Assembly: GCF_020881035.1 (NCBI RefSeq)
Contig: NZ_JAJITC010000007.1
Location: 1 to 64,000, forward strand
From: Paraburkholderia translucens
Lineage (GTDB): Bacteria > Pseudomonadota > Gammaproteobacteria > Burkholderiales > Burkholderiaceae
Direction: 5' to 3'
DNA length: 64,000 bases
Of the stretch, positions 17,702-27,289 are shown in pieces (within the stretch, counting starts at the first letter, position 1; each line of letters opens with the position of its first letter). The notes under the pieces were generated by a model. The model was given only the letters and a program-made list of their open reading frames with translations. It searched no databases and was not told the origin of the DNA. The position numbers and the translations under genes are program-made.

Positions 17702-18760
17702 TCAATGCACGGCCCTGAGCCGCTCCCATTTCAGATCCGAAAAGCACGGGCCCTGCGTTGCCTCGCTGAACTTCACGTCATTGTGCCCACCGTTCCACTC
17801 CATTACCTGCACGCGCTCGTTCGCGTCGACCGTGACGTCCCAGCCGACACAGCGCGCGAATGGAATCTTCCGGTGCAGCCTCAGCACCAGCGCGACACAT
17901 TGCTCGAACTGCGGAATCCTGACGCCAGCAAAGCGCACGCCCGAATCCGGATGCGCCGTGATAGCCCCCCAGTTCGAATAACCTTCGTCGTACAGTTCGC
18001 CATTTTCGAGTTTGACCGCCACGCAGATTTGCCGGCGGCTCATGATGTGCGTATCGTCGGCTCTGCCGAGCCTCAGATAACAGGCCCGAAGGGAAATGCG
18101 GCCGCTGTCGTCCACCACGGTCGTGAAGCGCAGCGTTGCAACGGGCTTCGAAGCAAATGCGCTGAACATGGGATGCTGAACGATGAATCTCTGAATCACA
18201 CCATTGCCAAGCGACCGGACGCGTTCTGGATCGAAACTCGCCTTGTCGAAAAAGTGGACGCCTTTGCCCTGGCTCGAGCCATCGAGCTTGAAAACCACGC
18301 GCTCGGCATGCTCGAACACGACCTCTTTCAATTCGCGATCGGGCACTGCGACGCTTTTGTCGGTGAAGAACAACCCATTGGCGAAGTACGCGACATCGGG
18401 CAAGGCGTCGCCGTCGAAAAGCTGTTGCGAGATCGGCTTGAGGTCTGCGATCTTCCCGTACAGGCCTTTCAACTGCGGCACGACGACAACGGCGTAGTAG
18501 TTGTCAGGGATCCATCCTTCCTTGAACGTGTCGCAAAACGCGGCGTACACGCGCAGCCACGGCGCATAGACAGGGTCACCGAATACATCGCGCGCATATT
18601 CGTCCGCGAGCCGCATATTCGCCGGGTTGGCCTTTCCGTGTCTGTCTTCGAGCACCTGCAGTATCTTTTTCGCCTGCGCGCAGTGGTCAAGGTGAAACCG
18701 GTACAGCGAGACTCGCTTCGCGGACCGCCTCACGAACTCTTCAGCGCCGGATAACATCAT
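17702..18760 (-). CDS. Sugar-transfer-associated ATP-grasp protein
   Basis: A 352-residue cytoplasmic ATP-grasp enzyme of the type found in exopolysaccharide clusters. ATP-binding features are VVFKLDGSSQGKGVHFFD (lysine and glycine-rich loop, about 180-197), TLRFTTVVDDSG, and a metal-binding C-terminal stretch WDVTVDANERVQVMEWNGG. The family forms carboxylate-amine or carboxylate-thiol bonds; its substrate in EPS loci is not established. It starts 2 bases after the sugar-transferase stop, so it is cotranscribed. A second, different ATP-grasp gene lies at the other cluster edge (34063-35079). Confidence 0.82.
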   Translation of the reverse strand: MMLSGAEEFVRRSAKRVSLYRFHLDHCAQAKKILQVLEDRHGKANPANMRLADEYARDVFGDPVYAPWLRVYAAFCDTFKEGWIPDNYYAVVVVPQLKGLYGKIADLKPISQQLFDGDALPDVAYFANGLFFTDKSVAVPDRELKEVVFEHAERVVFKLDGSSQGKGVHFFDKASFDPERVRSLGNGVIQRFIVQHPMFSAFASKPVATLRFTTVVDDSGRISLRACYLRLGRADDTHIMSRRQICVAVKLENGELYDEGYSNWGAITAHPDSGVRFAGVRIPQFEQCVALVLRLHRKIPFARCVGWDVTVDANERVQVMEWNGGHNDVKFSEATQGPCFSDLKWERLRAVH

Positions 18761-18762
18761 GC

Positions 18763-20145
18763 TCAGTAAGCGTTCGGATGATGAAGCCCCTTGAAAATCG
18801 TCGCCAGAATGATCCTCACGTCGAGCCAGAACGACCAGTTGCGCAGGTAATACAGATCGTGCGCGACGCGGCCTTCCATCTTTTCGAGGCGATCGGTCTC
18901 GCCGCGATATCCGTTGATCTGCGCCCAGCCGGTAATACCAGGTTTGATCCGATAGCGGTGGATATAGCCCGACACGATGTTCTGATAAAGATCGTCATGT
19001 TCGAGCGCATGAGGACGCGGCCCCACCACCGACATATCACCGCGCAGCACGTTGAAGAACTGCGGCAGTTCGTCGAGACTCGTGCGGCGCAGGAAGGCGC
19101 CCACCGTCGTGATGCGGGGATCGTTGCGCGTGGCCTGTTCGAGAATACCCGGTTTCTGTTCGTGCAGCCGCATCGTGCGGAACTTGTAGATCGTAAATAC
19201 GCGGCCGTCGGCCCCTTTGCGGCGCTGCCTGAACAGCACCGGGCCGGGCGAACTCAGTTTCACGGCAATCGCACAGCCCAGCAGAATCGGCGAGATTGCA
19301 ATCAACGTGACCAGCGCGAACAGACGGTCGAACAGTTCTTTCTGCACCAACGCATTCGGCGGCAGCGGCGACGCGGCGAGATTGATCGTCGGCAAGCCGA
19401 GCAACTCGGTCATGCTGCCTTCGAATAGCGCAAGCGTGCGCACATCGGGCATGAAGCGCACGTTGATCAGGTCGTTGCGAAACTCAGCGGCCAGTTTGAG
19501 AATCGCGCGCTCCTCGGTGAGCGGCAATGCCAGCCATACTTCGCCGATCTGCTGTTCCCGCACGTAGCGAGCGAACGCGCCCTGTTCTTCGAAAACCTGT
19601 ACCGAGGGATGCGACGGAATACTGCAGCCCGGATTCAGGTTATACAGCGCGTTCGCGCGGAAACCGGCGGCAGGCGACATCTCGATCTTGCGGATGATCT
19701 CATCGCAATGGTCGCCGCACGCCGCCACCGCGACCTGCTGCAAGTTCATCCCCGCATGGCGCATGCGCCCAAGCAGCGCATGCGTGACCATCCGGCCTGC
19801 CATCATCGCGGCGCCCGAGATCCCCGTCCAATACACGAACCAGAGGCGCGACACGAAGTCGATCTGGTGCAACGAGAACATCAGCACCATCGCGCAGGTC
19901 TGCACGACGAGCCAACCGAACGCCACATGGCCCGCGAGCGCTCTTTTCGAGCGGCCGCGCCACGATTCGTACACACCGAGCACCGGAAAAACGGCGAGAG
20001 CAAATGCCGCGGCGAACGCGACGAACGCGAAGTAGAAGCTCCTCTGCGAGCCGCCGTCGAAGCGGATCTGCGAAGCCGCGAAAGCCCCCGCCACGATCAT
20101 CGTGACATCGAACGCTCTCGCCATTAGACCAGTCAGCAGTCGCAT
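18763..20145 (-). CDS. Undecaprenyl-phosphate sugar-1-phosphate transferase (WcaJ type)
   Basis: A 460-residue polyisoprenyl-phosphate hexose-1-phosphate transferase that starts each EPS repeat by moving a sugar phosphate, usually glucose, to the lipid carrier in the inner membrane. In order: four to five helices, a Rossmann-like CoA-binding-3 domain, another helix, then the catalytic domain with [22 protein letters not shown] and [13 protein letters not shown] 20145 is preferred because GAGGGGG lies just upstream; an ATG at 20187 overlaps the manC stop as TGATG. It follows manC and precedes the ATP-grasp gene. Confidence 0.9.
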   Translation of the reverse strand: MRLLTGLMARAFDVTMIVAGAFAASQIRFDGGSQRSFYFAFVAFAAAFALAVFPVLGVYESWRGRSKRALAGHVAFGWLVVQTCAMVLMFSLHQIDFVSRLWFVYWTGISGAAMMAGRMVTHALLGRMRHAGMNLQQVAVAACGDHCDEIIRKIEMSPAAGFRANALYNLNPGCSIPSHPSVQVFEEQGAFARYVREQQIGEVWLALPLTEERAILKLAAEFRNDLINVRFMPDVRTLALFEGSMTELLGLPTINLAASPLPPNALVQKELFDRLFALVTLIAISPILLGCAIAVKLSSPGPVLFRQRRKGADGRVFTIYKFRTMRLHEQKPGILEQATRNDPRITTVGAFLRRTSLDELPQFFNVLRGDMSVVGPRPHALEHDDLYQNIVSGYIHRYRIKPGITGWAQINGYRGETDRLEKMEGRVAHDLYYLRNWSFWLDVRIILATIFKGLHHPNAY

Positions 20146-20186
20146 CACAGCCCCCTCATAGCTGGTATCAGGTCGACTCCGTCGCA

Positions 20187-21707
20187 TCAGCCGCATCGCC
20201 CGTACTTGTCGTCGAAACGAACGATGTCGTCTTCGCCGAGATACGCGCCAGACTGCACTTCGATGATCTGCAGCGGCACGTGGCCCGGATTTTCGAGCCG
20301 ATGCCGAACCCCCAGCGGGATATACGTCGATTCGTTTTCGGCGAGAAGAAACTGCTCTTCTCCGCGCGTGACGAGCGCCGTTCCGCATACGACCACCCAG
20401 TGCTCGGCGCGATGATGATGCATCTGCAACGACAGGCGGCCGCCCGGCATCACGACGATGCGCTTCACCTGGAAGCGATCGCCGTGATCGATCGAGTCGT
20501 AAAAGCCCCACGGGCGGCGGACTTTTCTGTGCGCATCGGCCTCCGGCGACTTCTCGCGCCTGATCCGCGACACGAGTTCCTTGACGTCCTGCACATGCGA
20601 GCGATCCGCCACGAGCACCGCGTCGTCGGTCTCGATCACGATCATGTTGCTGGTGCCGACGCAGGCGAGAAGCCTGCCTCCTTGCGAGCGCGCGTACGTC
20701 GCGGTGGCGCCTTCGAACAGCACGCGGCCGCTCGAGGCATTACCGCACTCGTCCTTCTCCATCGCCTGCCATACCGCATCCCACGAACCGAGATCGGACC
20801 AGCCCGCTTCGAGCGGCACCACCACGCCGCACAACGCCGAGTCCGGCTTGCCGAGTTGTTCCATCACGGCATAGTCGATCGAGTCGGCTGGAGAACGCAG
20901 AAACGCGTCGGCGTCCGGCATGACGCATTCTTCGGCCTTCTTCGCGTCGCGCCACGCACCCACGCAAGCCGTATGCATCTCCGGCTGAAACTGCTCGATG
21001 ATGGATAACCACACCGACGCACGCACGACGAAGATGCCGCTATTCCACCAGTAATTGCCCGATGCGACGTACTGGGCCGCGAGCTCCGCCGGGGGCTTCT
21101 CGACGAAGCGCTCGATCAGGTGCGCACCATCGGATAACGCATCGCCGAGGCGGATATAACCGAAGCCCGTGTCGGGCCGCTCTGGCGGAACGCCTAGCGT
21201 GACGATCGCGCCGTCGCGCGCATGCGTCGCTGCAATGTCGATTGCGTGATGAAGTCCCTCGAGATTCGCGATCGCGTGGTCCGCGGGCATCGCCACCAAA
21301 ATCGCGTCCTCGTCTTGCGCGCACGCCATCAGCGCGGCAAGCGTCAGCGCCGGCGCAGTATCACGACGTGCGGGCTCGACCACGATCCGCGCGTTCATGC
21401 CGATTTCGCGGGCCTGCTCGTAAGTGGCGAAATAATGCTCGGTGCCACACACAATCAGCGGATCGGCCGCGACGCGCCACGCGCCTTCAAAACCCGCCAT
21501 GCGCCCCATCGTCGCCTGCAACAAGGTCTGCTTGCCGATCACGTCGATCAGTTGCTTGGGAAACTGTTCGCGCGACACCGGCCACAGGCGGGTGCCGGAA
21601 CCACCAGCGAGAATCACCTGCACGAGCAGCGGATACTCCGCCTCGGCAGAGCCTTGCCGTATCGTTTCGACATCCGTCGCGGCTGCGGCCGCTGTAACCT
21701 TGCCCAT
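20187..21707 (-). CDS. manC: Mannose-1-phosphate guanylyltransferase / mannose-6-phosphate isomerase
   Basis: A 506-residue bifunctional enzyme that makes GDP-mannose, the donor for mannose and its derivatives in the EPS. The N-terminal nucleotidyltransferase has GGSGTRLWPVSR and FVEKP; the C-terminal isomerase is a cupin with MHHHRAEHW. ATG 21707 has AAGGAG 6 bases upstream; the in-frame ATG at 21761 lacks one. It heads a unit with the sugar transferase and ATP-grasp genes. A GDP-mannose synthase here implies a mannose-type residue in the polymer. Confidence 0.94.
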   Translation of the reverse strand: MGKVTAAAAATDVETIRQGSAEAEYPLLVQVILAGGSGTRLWPVSREQFPKQLIDVIGKQTLLQATMGRMAGFEGAWRVAADPLIVCGTEHYFATYEQAREIGMNARIVVEPARRDTAPALTLAALMACAQDEDAILVAMPADHAIANLEGLHHAIDIAATHARDGAIVTLGVPPERPDTGFGYIRLGDALSDGAHLIERFVEKPPAELAAQYVASGNYWWNSGIFVVRASVWLSIIEQFQPEMHTACVGAWRDAKKAEECVMPDADAFLRSPADSIDYAVMEQLGKPDSALCGVVVPLEAGWSDLGSWDAVWQAMEKDECGNASSGRVLFEGATATYARSQGGRLLACVGTSNMIVIETDDAVLVADRSHVQDVKELVSRIRREKSPEADAHRKVRRPWGFYDSIDHGDRFQVKRIVVMPGGRLSLQMHHHRAEHWVVVCGTALVTRGEEQFLLAENESTYIPLGVRHRLENPGHVPLQIIEVQSGAYLGEDDIVRFDDKYGRCG

Positions 21708-22343
21708 CGCTGACTCCTTGGCACTGAAACCGGCTCGGAAACGCCTCTCCTTGAACGACATCGCATAACGCGGTGCGCCGCGGTTCGCACAAATACCGTC
21801 TCATATGATTTATTGACAGGGACGTCTGCGCCGGACGGATCAGACCAGTCGTTCAGTTCGCGCTATAAAGACGCATGCGACGACGCCGGATCCGGCTCGA
21901 TCGGTAACTGCGGAAACTGATTGGCCGGATCACAGTGGTCTACTCGGCAACGACGACCGGGAAAACGATTGAAATGAAAGAACGAACACGGCAAAGACTT
22001 GCATCGGAACTGGTCGAGGTCGTGCCCCGGTGAGTTCAATCATAGTGAGGCCGAATTGTCCCGCAGCGCATCTGGCGCGAAGCGAGGAAGTTTTGGCGGG
22101 GCTCGGGGACCTGTTTTCGCACGCTTGCGAACGAGCTTGCACTTCTATTGCAGGGGACACGCGCGGTTGAACATAAGCGGTGACACGTGCTACCGTTTAA
22201 TGAACGTATCGTGGCATTCATGTCAAAGTTGTACGATGTGATCCCGCACGGCCCAACGTGCAGCTCCGCTTTTTCCGTCTCGCCATCATCCGGCGCATGT
22301 GCACAACCCCAACCGGCGCGCTAGCCGTCTTCCTGGAGTTGCA
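21708..22343. other. Intergenic region between manC and the polymerase gene
   Basis: About 640 bases of lower-GC sequence between divergent genes, so it should hold two promoters. No -35/-10 pair is convincing. It contains a palindrome at 22116-22131, listed separately. No gene is supported. Confidence 0.6.
22116..22131. promoter_or_regulatory. Inverted repeat, possible operator
   Basis: TTCGCA-CGCT-TGCGAA is a perfect 6-4-6 inverted repeat about 215 bases upstream of the polymerase gene and 410 upstream of manC. The size suits a dimeric regulator. The binder is unknown. Confidence 0.35.
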
Positions 22344-23657
22344 ATGGCCTATATTTCGCTGCTCGCACTGTTTCTGACGGTCACGAATCTGGTGCCCATC
22401 AGTGCGATCGGCTTTGTTCCGTTGCTGCTATGCGCGTGGCGCTTCTATGGCCGCAGTTATCCCGCGTTCATGGCGCCGCTTACGGCTTTCACGGCGCTCG
22501 CGATCGTCTCGACGCTGCTCTACGATCCGCAGTCGTTCCTCGAATTCGATTTCTACCGGCGCGACGGCAATTTTTTCGTCTCCTATGCGCCCGTTTTTGC
22601 CGGTTGCCTGTATGCGCACCGCTGGGATATGAACAAGGTGCTGCGCGCGTTTTTCATGTTCGCGGTCCTGATTAACCTGCCGATGTACGTGTACTACATC
22701 GTCGAGAACGGTCTGCTCAGCATCTTCACCAACCCGGACGACAGCTTCGGCAGCTACTTCATTGCCCGCAATGCGGCCGGTGGCTTCCTGGCGATGCTGT
22801 TCTGTCTCGGCGTGGCCTGCCACCTGCAAAAGCGCAGCAAGCTGCTGACCGCGCTGCTCGCCTGTAATCTTCTGATGCTGTTTTCGACCTATAGTCGCGG
22901 CTCGCTGCTTGGCGCCGCCGCCGTGCTGCCGTATCTGTACTTTGGCCGCAAGCGCTGGATGCTCGCATCGCTGATCGGCGTGATGCTGGTCGCGTCGTTC
23001 GCGGTGGCGATTTTTCATACCGACCCGACCGTCGACTACATGGGCTATACGTTCTCGATTCATAATGAGGACGCCAAGGTCGCCAACCTCAACATCCGCT
23101 ATGAGTGGCTGTGGCCGCGAGCGCTCGCATACTTCGAACAGAGCCCGCTCGTCGGTCTGGGCTTTGGCTCCTTCGACGACCATATCGGCAGCATCGCTTC
23201 GTACTTCCATCTGTTCGGCGTGCCGTCCGACGTCGTGATCGAGCACAGCGATTCGCATGCTCACAACTCGTACCTGAATATCCTTGCCGAGCTCGGCGTG
23301 GTGGGCCTGGCGCTGATCCTGGCGTTTTTCTGGAAACTCGTCGAATGGAGCAAGCAGGGCGCGGCTTACGCAGCGTTGGTCGCAGGGGGGCGCCATTTCG
23401 CGGCGTTCCGCTTCGTGGAGATTTCGTCGGTCTGCCTGCTGGTGATGTCGGCAACCGAGCATCGGCTCGTCACACCGTCGAACGTGCTGATTCTTACTCT
23501 GGTCGTCTCGCTGCTGCTCGCCGCGCGTCCTCTGGCGGTTACCGCATTCAGGCCTGAGCCTGACCCGCACGGATCGCGCAAGGCAGGCGTGGTGGGTCAG
23601 CGGGCCTCACAGCCTCTTTCCCCGCGCCCTACTCAGGGCGTAACGTCGGCAAGATGA
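22344..23657 (+). CDS. EPS polymerase / O-antigen ligase-family protein (Wzy-like)
   Basis: A 437-residue integral membrane protein with about ten to twelve helices and a large periplasmic loop. The segment HAHNSYLNILAELGVVGL is the hallmark of the Wzy_C/O-antigen ligase fold, which joins repeat units on the periplasmic face. ATG 22344 has GGAG 6 bases upstream; GTG at 22299 is less likely. It is the only EPS gene on the plus strand, and its last 25 bases overlap the 3' end of the convergent glycosyltransferase gene. Confidence 0.85.
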   Translation: MAYISLLALFLTVTNLVPISAIGFVPLLLCAWRFYGRSYPAFMAPLTAFTALAIVSTLLYDPQSFLEFDFYRRDGNFFVSYAPVFAGCLYAHRWDMNKVLRAFFMFAVLINLPMYVYYIVENGLLSIFTNPDDSFGSYFIARNAAGGFLAMLFCLGVACHLQKRSKLLTALLACNLLMLFSTYSRGSLLGAAAVLPYLYFGRKRWMLASLIGVMLVASFAVAIFHTDPTVDYMGYTFSIHNEDAKVANLNIRYEWLWPRALAYFEQSPLVGLGFGSFDDHIGSIASYFHLFGVPSDVVIEHSDSHAHNSYLNILAELGVVGLALILAFFWKLVEWSKQGAAYAALVAGGRHFAAFRFVEISSVCLLVMSATEHRLVTPSNVLILTLVVSLLLAARPLAVTAFRPEPDPHGSRKAGVVGQRASQPLSPRPTQGVTSAR

Positions 23658-24823
23658 CGTTCCTTGACCGGCTGCGACGGACTCTGTGCATACGGAAGGA
23701 ATTGTTCGACGCACGCATAAGGAAGCCGCGTATCGACGAAGCTCATCAGCGCCTTCTTGAAGTTTTCCGACGAGAAGCGCTCGGCATTCTTGCGGCACGC
23801 CCGCGCGTCGAATAAGCCGGCATTGCTCTCGAACCGGCTGACGGCTTCGAGCAACGACGCGGTCGTCTGCTCGCCGAAGAAAATCCCGGTGGCCGGTTCG
23901 AGCGGCAAACCCACCACCGATTCAAGCACGCCGCCGCGGCCGAACGCTATCACCGGTGTGCCGCAGGCCTGCGCTTCGACCACGGAAATGCCGAAGTCTT
24001 CTTCCGCCGCGAACACGAAGGCGCGCGCGCGACGCAAATGATCGATCAGCACGTCGGACGGCTGATGCCCGAGAATCTCGACGTTCTTGCCGGCCACCGA
24101 ACGGATCTTTTTCATCTCGGGACCGTCGCCGATCACGACGAGCTTGCGTTCGGGTGTTTGCGAAAAGGCCCGGACGATCAGATCGATACGCTTGTAAGGC
24201 ACCATCCGCGACGCCGTCACGTAGAAATCCTCTTTCTCTGTGCCAATGGACATATTCGCCATATCGACCGGCGGATAGATCACCGTCGATTCTCGCTGAT
24301 AGGCCTTTCTGATGCGCCGTGCAATGAACTGCGAATTCGCGACCAGATGATCGACGCCGTTCGCGGAACGCGAATCCCAGCCGCGAATGTAATGAAGCAG
24401 CACGCGCGCCAACGCCGAACGCAGTCCCGTGTCCAGATGAGATTCGCGCAGGTACTGATGTTGCAGATCCCACGCATAGCGGATCGGCGAATGAACGTAG
24501 CTGATGTGCACCTGGTTGGGCCCGGTCAATACGCCTTTCGCGACCGCGTGCGAGCTCGAAATGACGAGATCGTAGCCGGATAGATCGACCTGTTCGATCG
24601 CAATCGGCATCAACGGTAGATAGGCGCGGTAACGTCTTCGCGCGAATGGCATCTTCTGGATGAACGACGTGTTGACCGACTTCCCTTTCACGCATTCGCG
24701 GTCTTCGAGAAAATCGACAATCGAAAAGACGTCCGCATCCGGGAAGCACTCGATGATGTTCTTCAATACTTTCTCGGCGCCGCCGGACACCACCAGCCAA
24801 TCGTGAACAATAGCGACTTTCAC
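23633..24823 (-). CDS. Glycosyltransferase family 4
   Basis: A 396-residue GT-B enzyme of the GT4 family that adds a sugar to the growing lipid-linked repeat in the cytoplasm. It begins VKVAIVHDWLVVSGGAEKVL, typical of the mannosyltransferase B-like branch, and the donor-binding half has EEDFGISVVEAQACGTPVIAF with the E-x7-E pair. Start GTG 24823 is fixed by AGGAGG 5 bases upstream. It lies 51 bases after the flippase gene. The donor is unknown; GDP-mannose is plausible because manC is nearby. Confidence 0.88.
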   Translation of the reverse strand: MKVAIVHDWLVVSGGAEKVLKNIIECFPDADVFSIVDFLEDRECVKGKSVNTSFIQKMPFARRRYRAYLPLMPIAIEQVDLSGYDLVISSSHAVAKGVLTGPNQVHISYVHSPIRYAWDLQHQYLRESHLDTGLRSALARVLLHYIRGWDSRSANGVDHLVANSQFIARRIRKAYQRESTVIYPPVDMANMSIGTEKEDFYVTASRMVPYKRIDLIVRAFSQTPERKLVVIGDGPEMKKIRSVAGKNVEILGHQPSDVLIDHLRRARAFVFAAEEDFGISVVEAQACGTPVIAFGRGGVLESVVGLPLEPATGIFFGEQTTASLLEAVSRFESNAGLFDARACRKNAERFSSENFKKALMSFVDTRLPYACVEQFLPYAQSPSQPVKERHLADVTP

Positions 24824-24874
24824 TTCGACCTCCTGTGACGATCCAACCAAACCCCCGTTCACTCACCTACCCCT

Positions 24875-26191
24875 TCAGTCGTCCTTTGCGCCACCCGTCT
24901 GCGCACGAAGCCCGCACACCACCCGCACCCGCTCGAGCGCCCGCCCGGCGCCAGGCAACAGGCTAACCAGCTCGTGGCGAATCATCACGCCGAGCAGCGT
25001 CGCCGACAGCGTCGCCTCGCCGATCACCCGAGCACACGCCATGCCCATCGCGCCGAAGCGCGGCGCGAGAACGAGCGCAATCGCGAGATTGACCAGGCCT
25101 GAAACTACGCCGGCAATCGCGAGCATCCTGTCCCTTCTGCGTGGCACGAATACGTAGAACGCGACGAATTCGTTGAAAGCGACAAATGGAAACATCCATG
25201 CAAAGACCTGCAGCACATGCGCACTCGGCTCGAACGCTGCCCCGAGAATCAGAGGCAAAAGGAAAGGCGAAAGCGTCAATGCACCGCACAGCAGCAGTAC
25301 ACTGTAGCCGAGCAGCAGGACGGCGCCGCGCCGCGTCGTGACATGCGCGCCTTCCTTGTCCCCCTGTGCGAGTTGTCGCGTTATCGTCGGAATAAAGACC
25401 TGCCCCGCGGGGCCCATCAGGCTGATTCCGATCGTCGCGAAACGCTCCGCCGCACCGAAATAGCCGACCTGTGCGGGCGTCGACAACAAGGTGAGCAAAT
25501 ACGTCGACGACGCCGTGAGCACGACGGAGCCGGACGAATAGCAGAACAGCATCGCCGAACTGCGCACGAGCGGCACGACGCCGGAAAACGTAAGACGCGG
25601 CAGCCCGATCTGCCATGTCGTCAACCCGTACGAAATGATCGACGACGCGATGCCCGCAATCAGCAGACTCGCCAGCACCCACACTGCGTCTTCCGGTCCT
25701 TTGACGAGGGTCAGCACCAGCACGAGACTCAACGCGAAGCCGAACACTTCGATCATGATCGGCGTGCGAAAGTAATGCCGCCCCTGAAACAGCCAGCCGA
25801 GATTCAGTGCGGACACGATGCCGAGCAAGGTCGCGAGCAGGCCAATGAGAGGCCGCTCCGACAATACCGGCGAGCTCAAGGTCGCAACGACGCCGATGCC
25901 CGCCCCGATCAAGGCGAGCACCAGCCGCGCGCTGACTTGCAGCGAGTAGATCGCATTGCATTCGTCCACCGACTGCGCTTTCGACACCTCACGCATGCCG
26001 ACGAACGTGAGCCCAAAAGTAACGAGCATCCATATCACGTTCATCAGCGACATCGACGCAAGTACCCGGCCGTACTCGGCCACACCCAGCACTCTTCCAT
26101 AGAACGGCACCACGATGACGAGGTACACGTACCTCATCAAATAGCCGCCGTATACAAAGGCGATTACATTGGCGCTCGCTCGTCTATCCAT
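24875..26191 (-). CDS. Polysaccharide flippase (Wzx type)
   Basis: A 438-residue MATE/MOP-fold membrane protein with about 12 to 14 helices that flips lipid-linked repeat units to the periplasmic side. The N-terminal PFYGRVLGVAEYGRVLASMS and the repeated long hydrophobic segments fit the PST family. ATG 26191 has AAGGAG upstream. It sits between a GT2 and a GT4 gene in the wzc-led unit, and with the separate polymerase gene completes a Wzx/Wzy pathway. Confidence 0.88.
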   Translation of the reverse strand: MDRRASANVIAFVYGGYLMRYVYLVIVVPFYGRVLGVAEYGRVLASMSLMNVIWMLVTFGLTFVGMREVSKAQSVDECNAIYSLQVSARLVLALIGAGIGVVATLSSPVLSERPLIGLLATLLGIVSALNLGWLFQGRHYFRTPIMIEVFGFALSLVLVLTLVKGPEDAVWVLASLLIAGIASSIISYGLTTWQIGLPRLTFSGVVPLVRSSAMLFCYSSGSVVLTASSTYLLTLLSTPAQVGYFGAAERFATIGISLMGPAGQVFIPTITRQLAQGDKEGAHVTTRRGAVLLLGYSVLLLCGALTLSPFLLPLILGAAFEPSAHVLQVFAWMFPFVAFNEFVAFYVFVPRRRDRMLAIAGVVSGLVNLAIALVLAPRFGAMGMACARVIGEATLSATLLGVMIRHELVSLLPGAGRALERVRVVCGLRAQTGGAKDD

Positions 26192-26208
26192 GCCTTACTC
26201 CTTTTCTC

Positions 26209-27219
26209 TCACCGTCGCGAGACGCGACGGCGCGCGAGCGGGTTCGCGATGTAACGCACCGCGAAATCCGATAACGGCGAGTAAGGTACGAGACACAGAC
26301 TCGACAATACGAGCGTGCCGAGCTTTTTCTTCAGGCTCCAGAATGGATTCGCGACAATCGTATGCAGATAGTTGCCCGAATCGAGCAGCATCCAGTGCCA
26401 GCGCCTGAAAAGCGTCGCGCGATAAATGGAAGAACAGAACGTCGCTTTCTCGTGAGAAAAGTCGAGAAAGGTCCCCGGCAGTTCTATGCCGAGCCGGACT
26501 TTAACAATATTGCGCAGGATGGCCCAGCGCATGCTGAATGCGCGTGGCGCTTTGGTCAGCTGTTCCGAGTTCGCGAACGATACCGTTCCACTGCCCGCGT
26601 TATGCACGCGATAACCGCCCAGCGACTTCGGCACGGTCGCGATGGGGCCTGTGAGCGCGACGCCGTAGATTGCGTAAAAGTCGGCACCATAGCGATTCAC
26701 GCCCTCTTCTGGAACCGGAAAGATCTGTTTGAGCGCACTCACCCGGTATGCGTTGCCCGACGCGGGTGGCGACGGATAGAGCCAACCGCTGCGCAGCAGC
26801 TCTCCGCATTCCTGGGGCGGCTCGCTATGCGGCACGTAGGCGCCAGTCAACACACCTTCGTTGTCCATCACGTCGAGCCGGAATTGCACCTTGGCCCACG
26901 TGCCGTGCTCGAAAAAACGCATGACTTCGGAGACCGCGGATGGATACAGCACGTCGTCGGAATCGAGAAAAATCACATATTCGGTGTCGAGCGACGCGAT
27001 CGCATGATTGTAGGCGGACACCTGCCCGCCATTTCGCTTGCCGAGAAACAGCACCCGCTTACCATAGCCTTCAATGATCTCGCGCGAACCGTCGGTCGAA
27101 CCATCGTCGACGACCATCACCTTGGTAGCTGGATAGTCCTGCGCGAGCGCGGAGTCGATCGCCGCGGTCAGATAGCGCTCGTAGTTGTAGTTGCAAATCG
27201 CAATGGTGAGCTGTTTCAT
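26209..27219 (-). CDS. Glycosyltransferase family 2
   Basis: A 336-residue GT-A enzyme. The nucleotide-sugar-binding start reads LTIAICNYNYERYL, followed by VVDDGSTDGS and the metal-binding FLDSDDVL (DxD-type). A C-terminal hydrophobic stretch may anchor it to the membrane. It lies 17 bases before the flippase gene and shares the wzc-led unit. The sugar donor is not identifiable. Confidence 0.88.
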   Translation of the reverse strand: MKQLTIAICNYNYERYLTAAIDSALAQDYPATKVMVVDDGSTDGSREIIEGYGKRVLFLGKRNGGQVSAYNHAIASLDTEYVIFLDSDDVLYPSAVSEVMRFFEHGTWAKVQFRLDVMDNEGVLTGAYVPHSEPPQECGELLRSGWLYPSPPASGNAYRVSALKQIFPVPEEGVNRYGADFYAIYGVALTGPIATVPKSLGGYRVHNAGSGTVSFANSEQLTKAPRAFSMRWAILRNIVKVRLGIELPGTFLDFSHEKATFCSSIYRATLFRRWHWMLLDSGNYLHTIVANPFWSLKKKLGTLVLSSLCLVPYSPLSDFAVRYIANPLARRRVSRR

Positions 27220-27289
27220 GATGTGTCAACGCTATCCGTCAGGTTCGTTCCGCCGGGCTCCCGGCGACCGCCAGGCTCACGAAATATCG

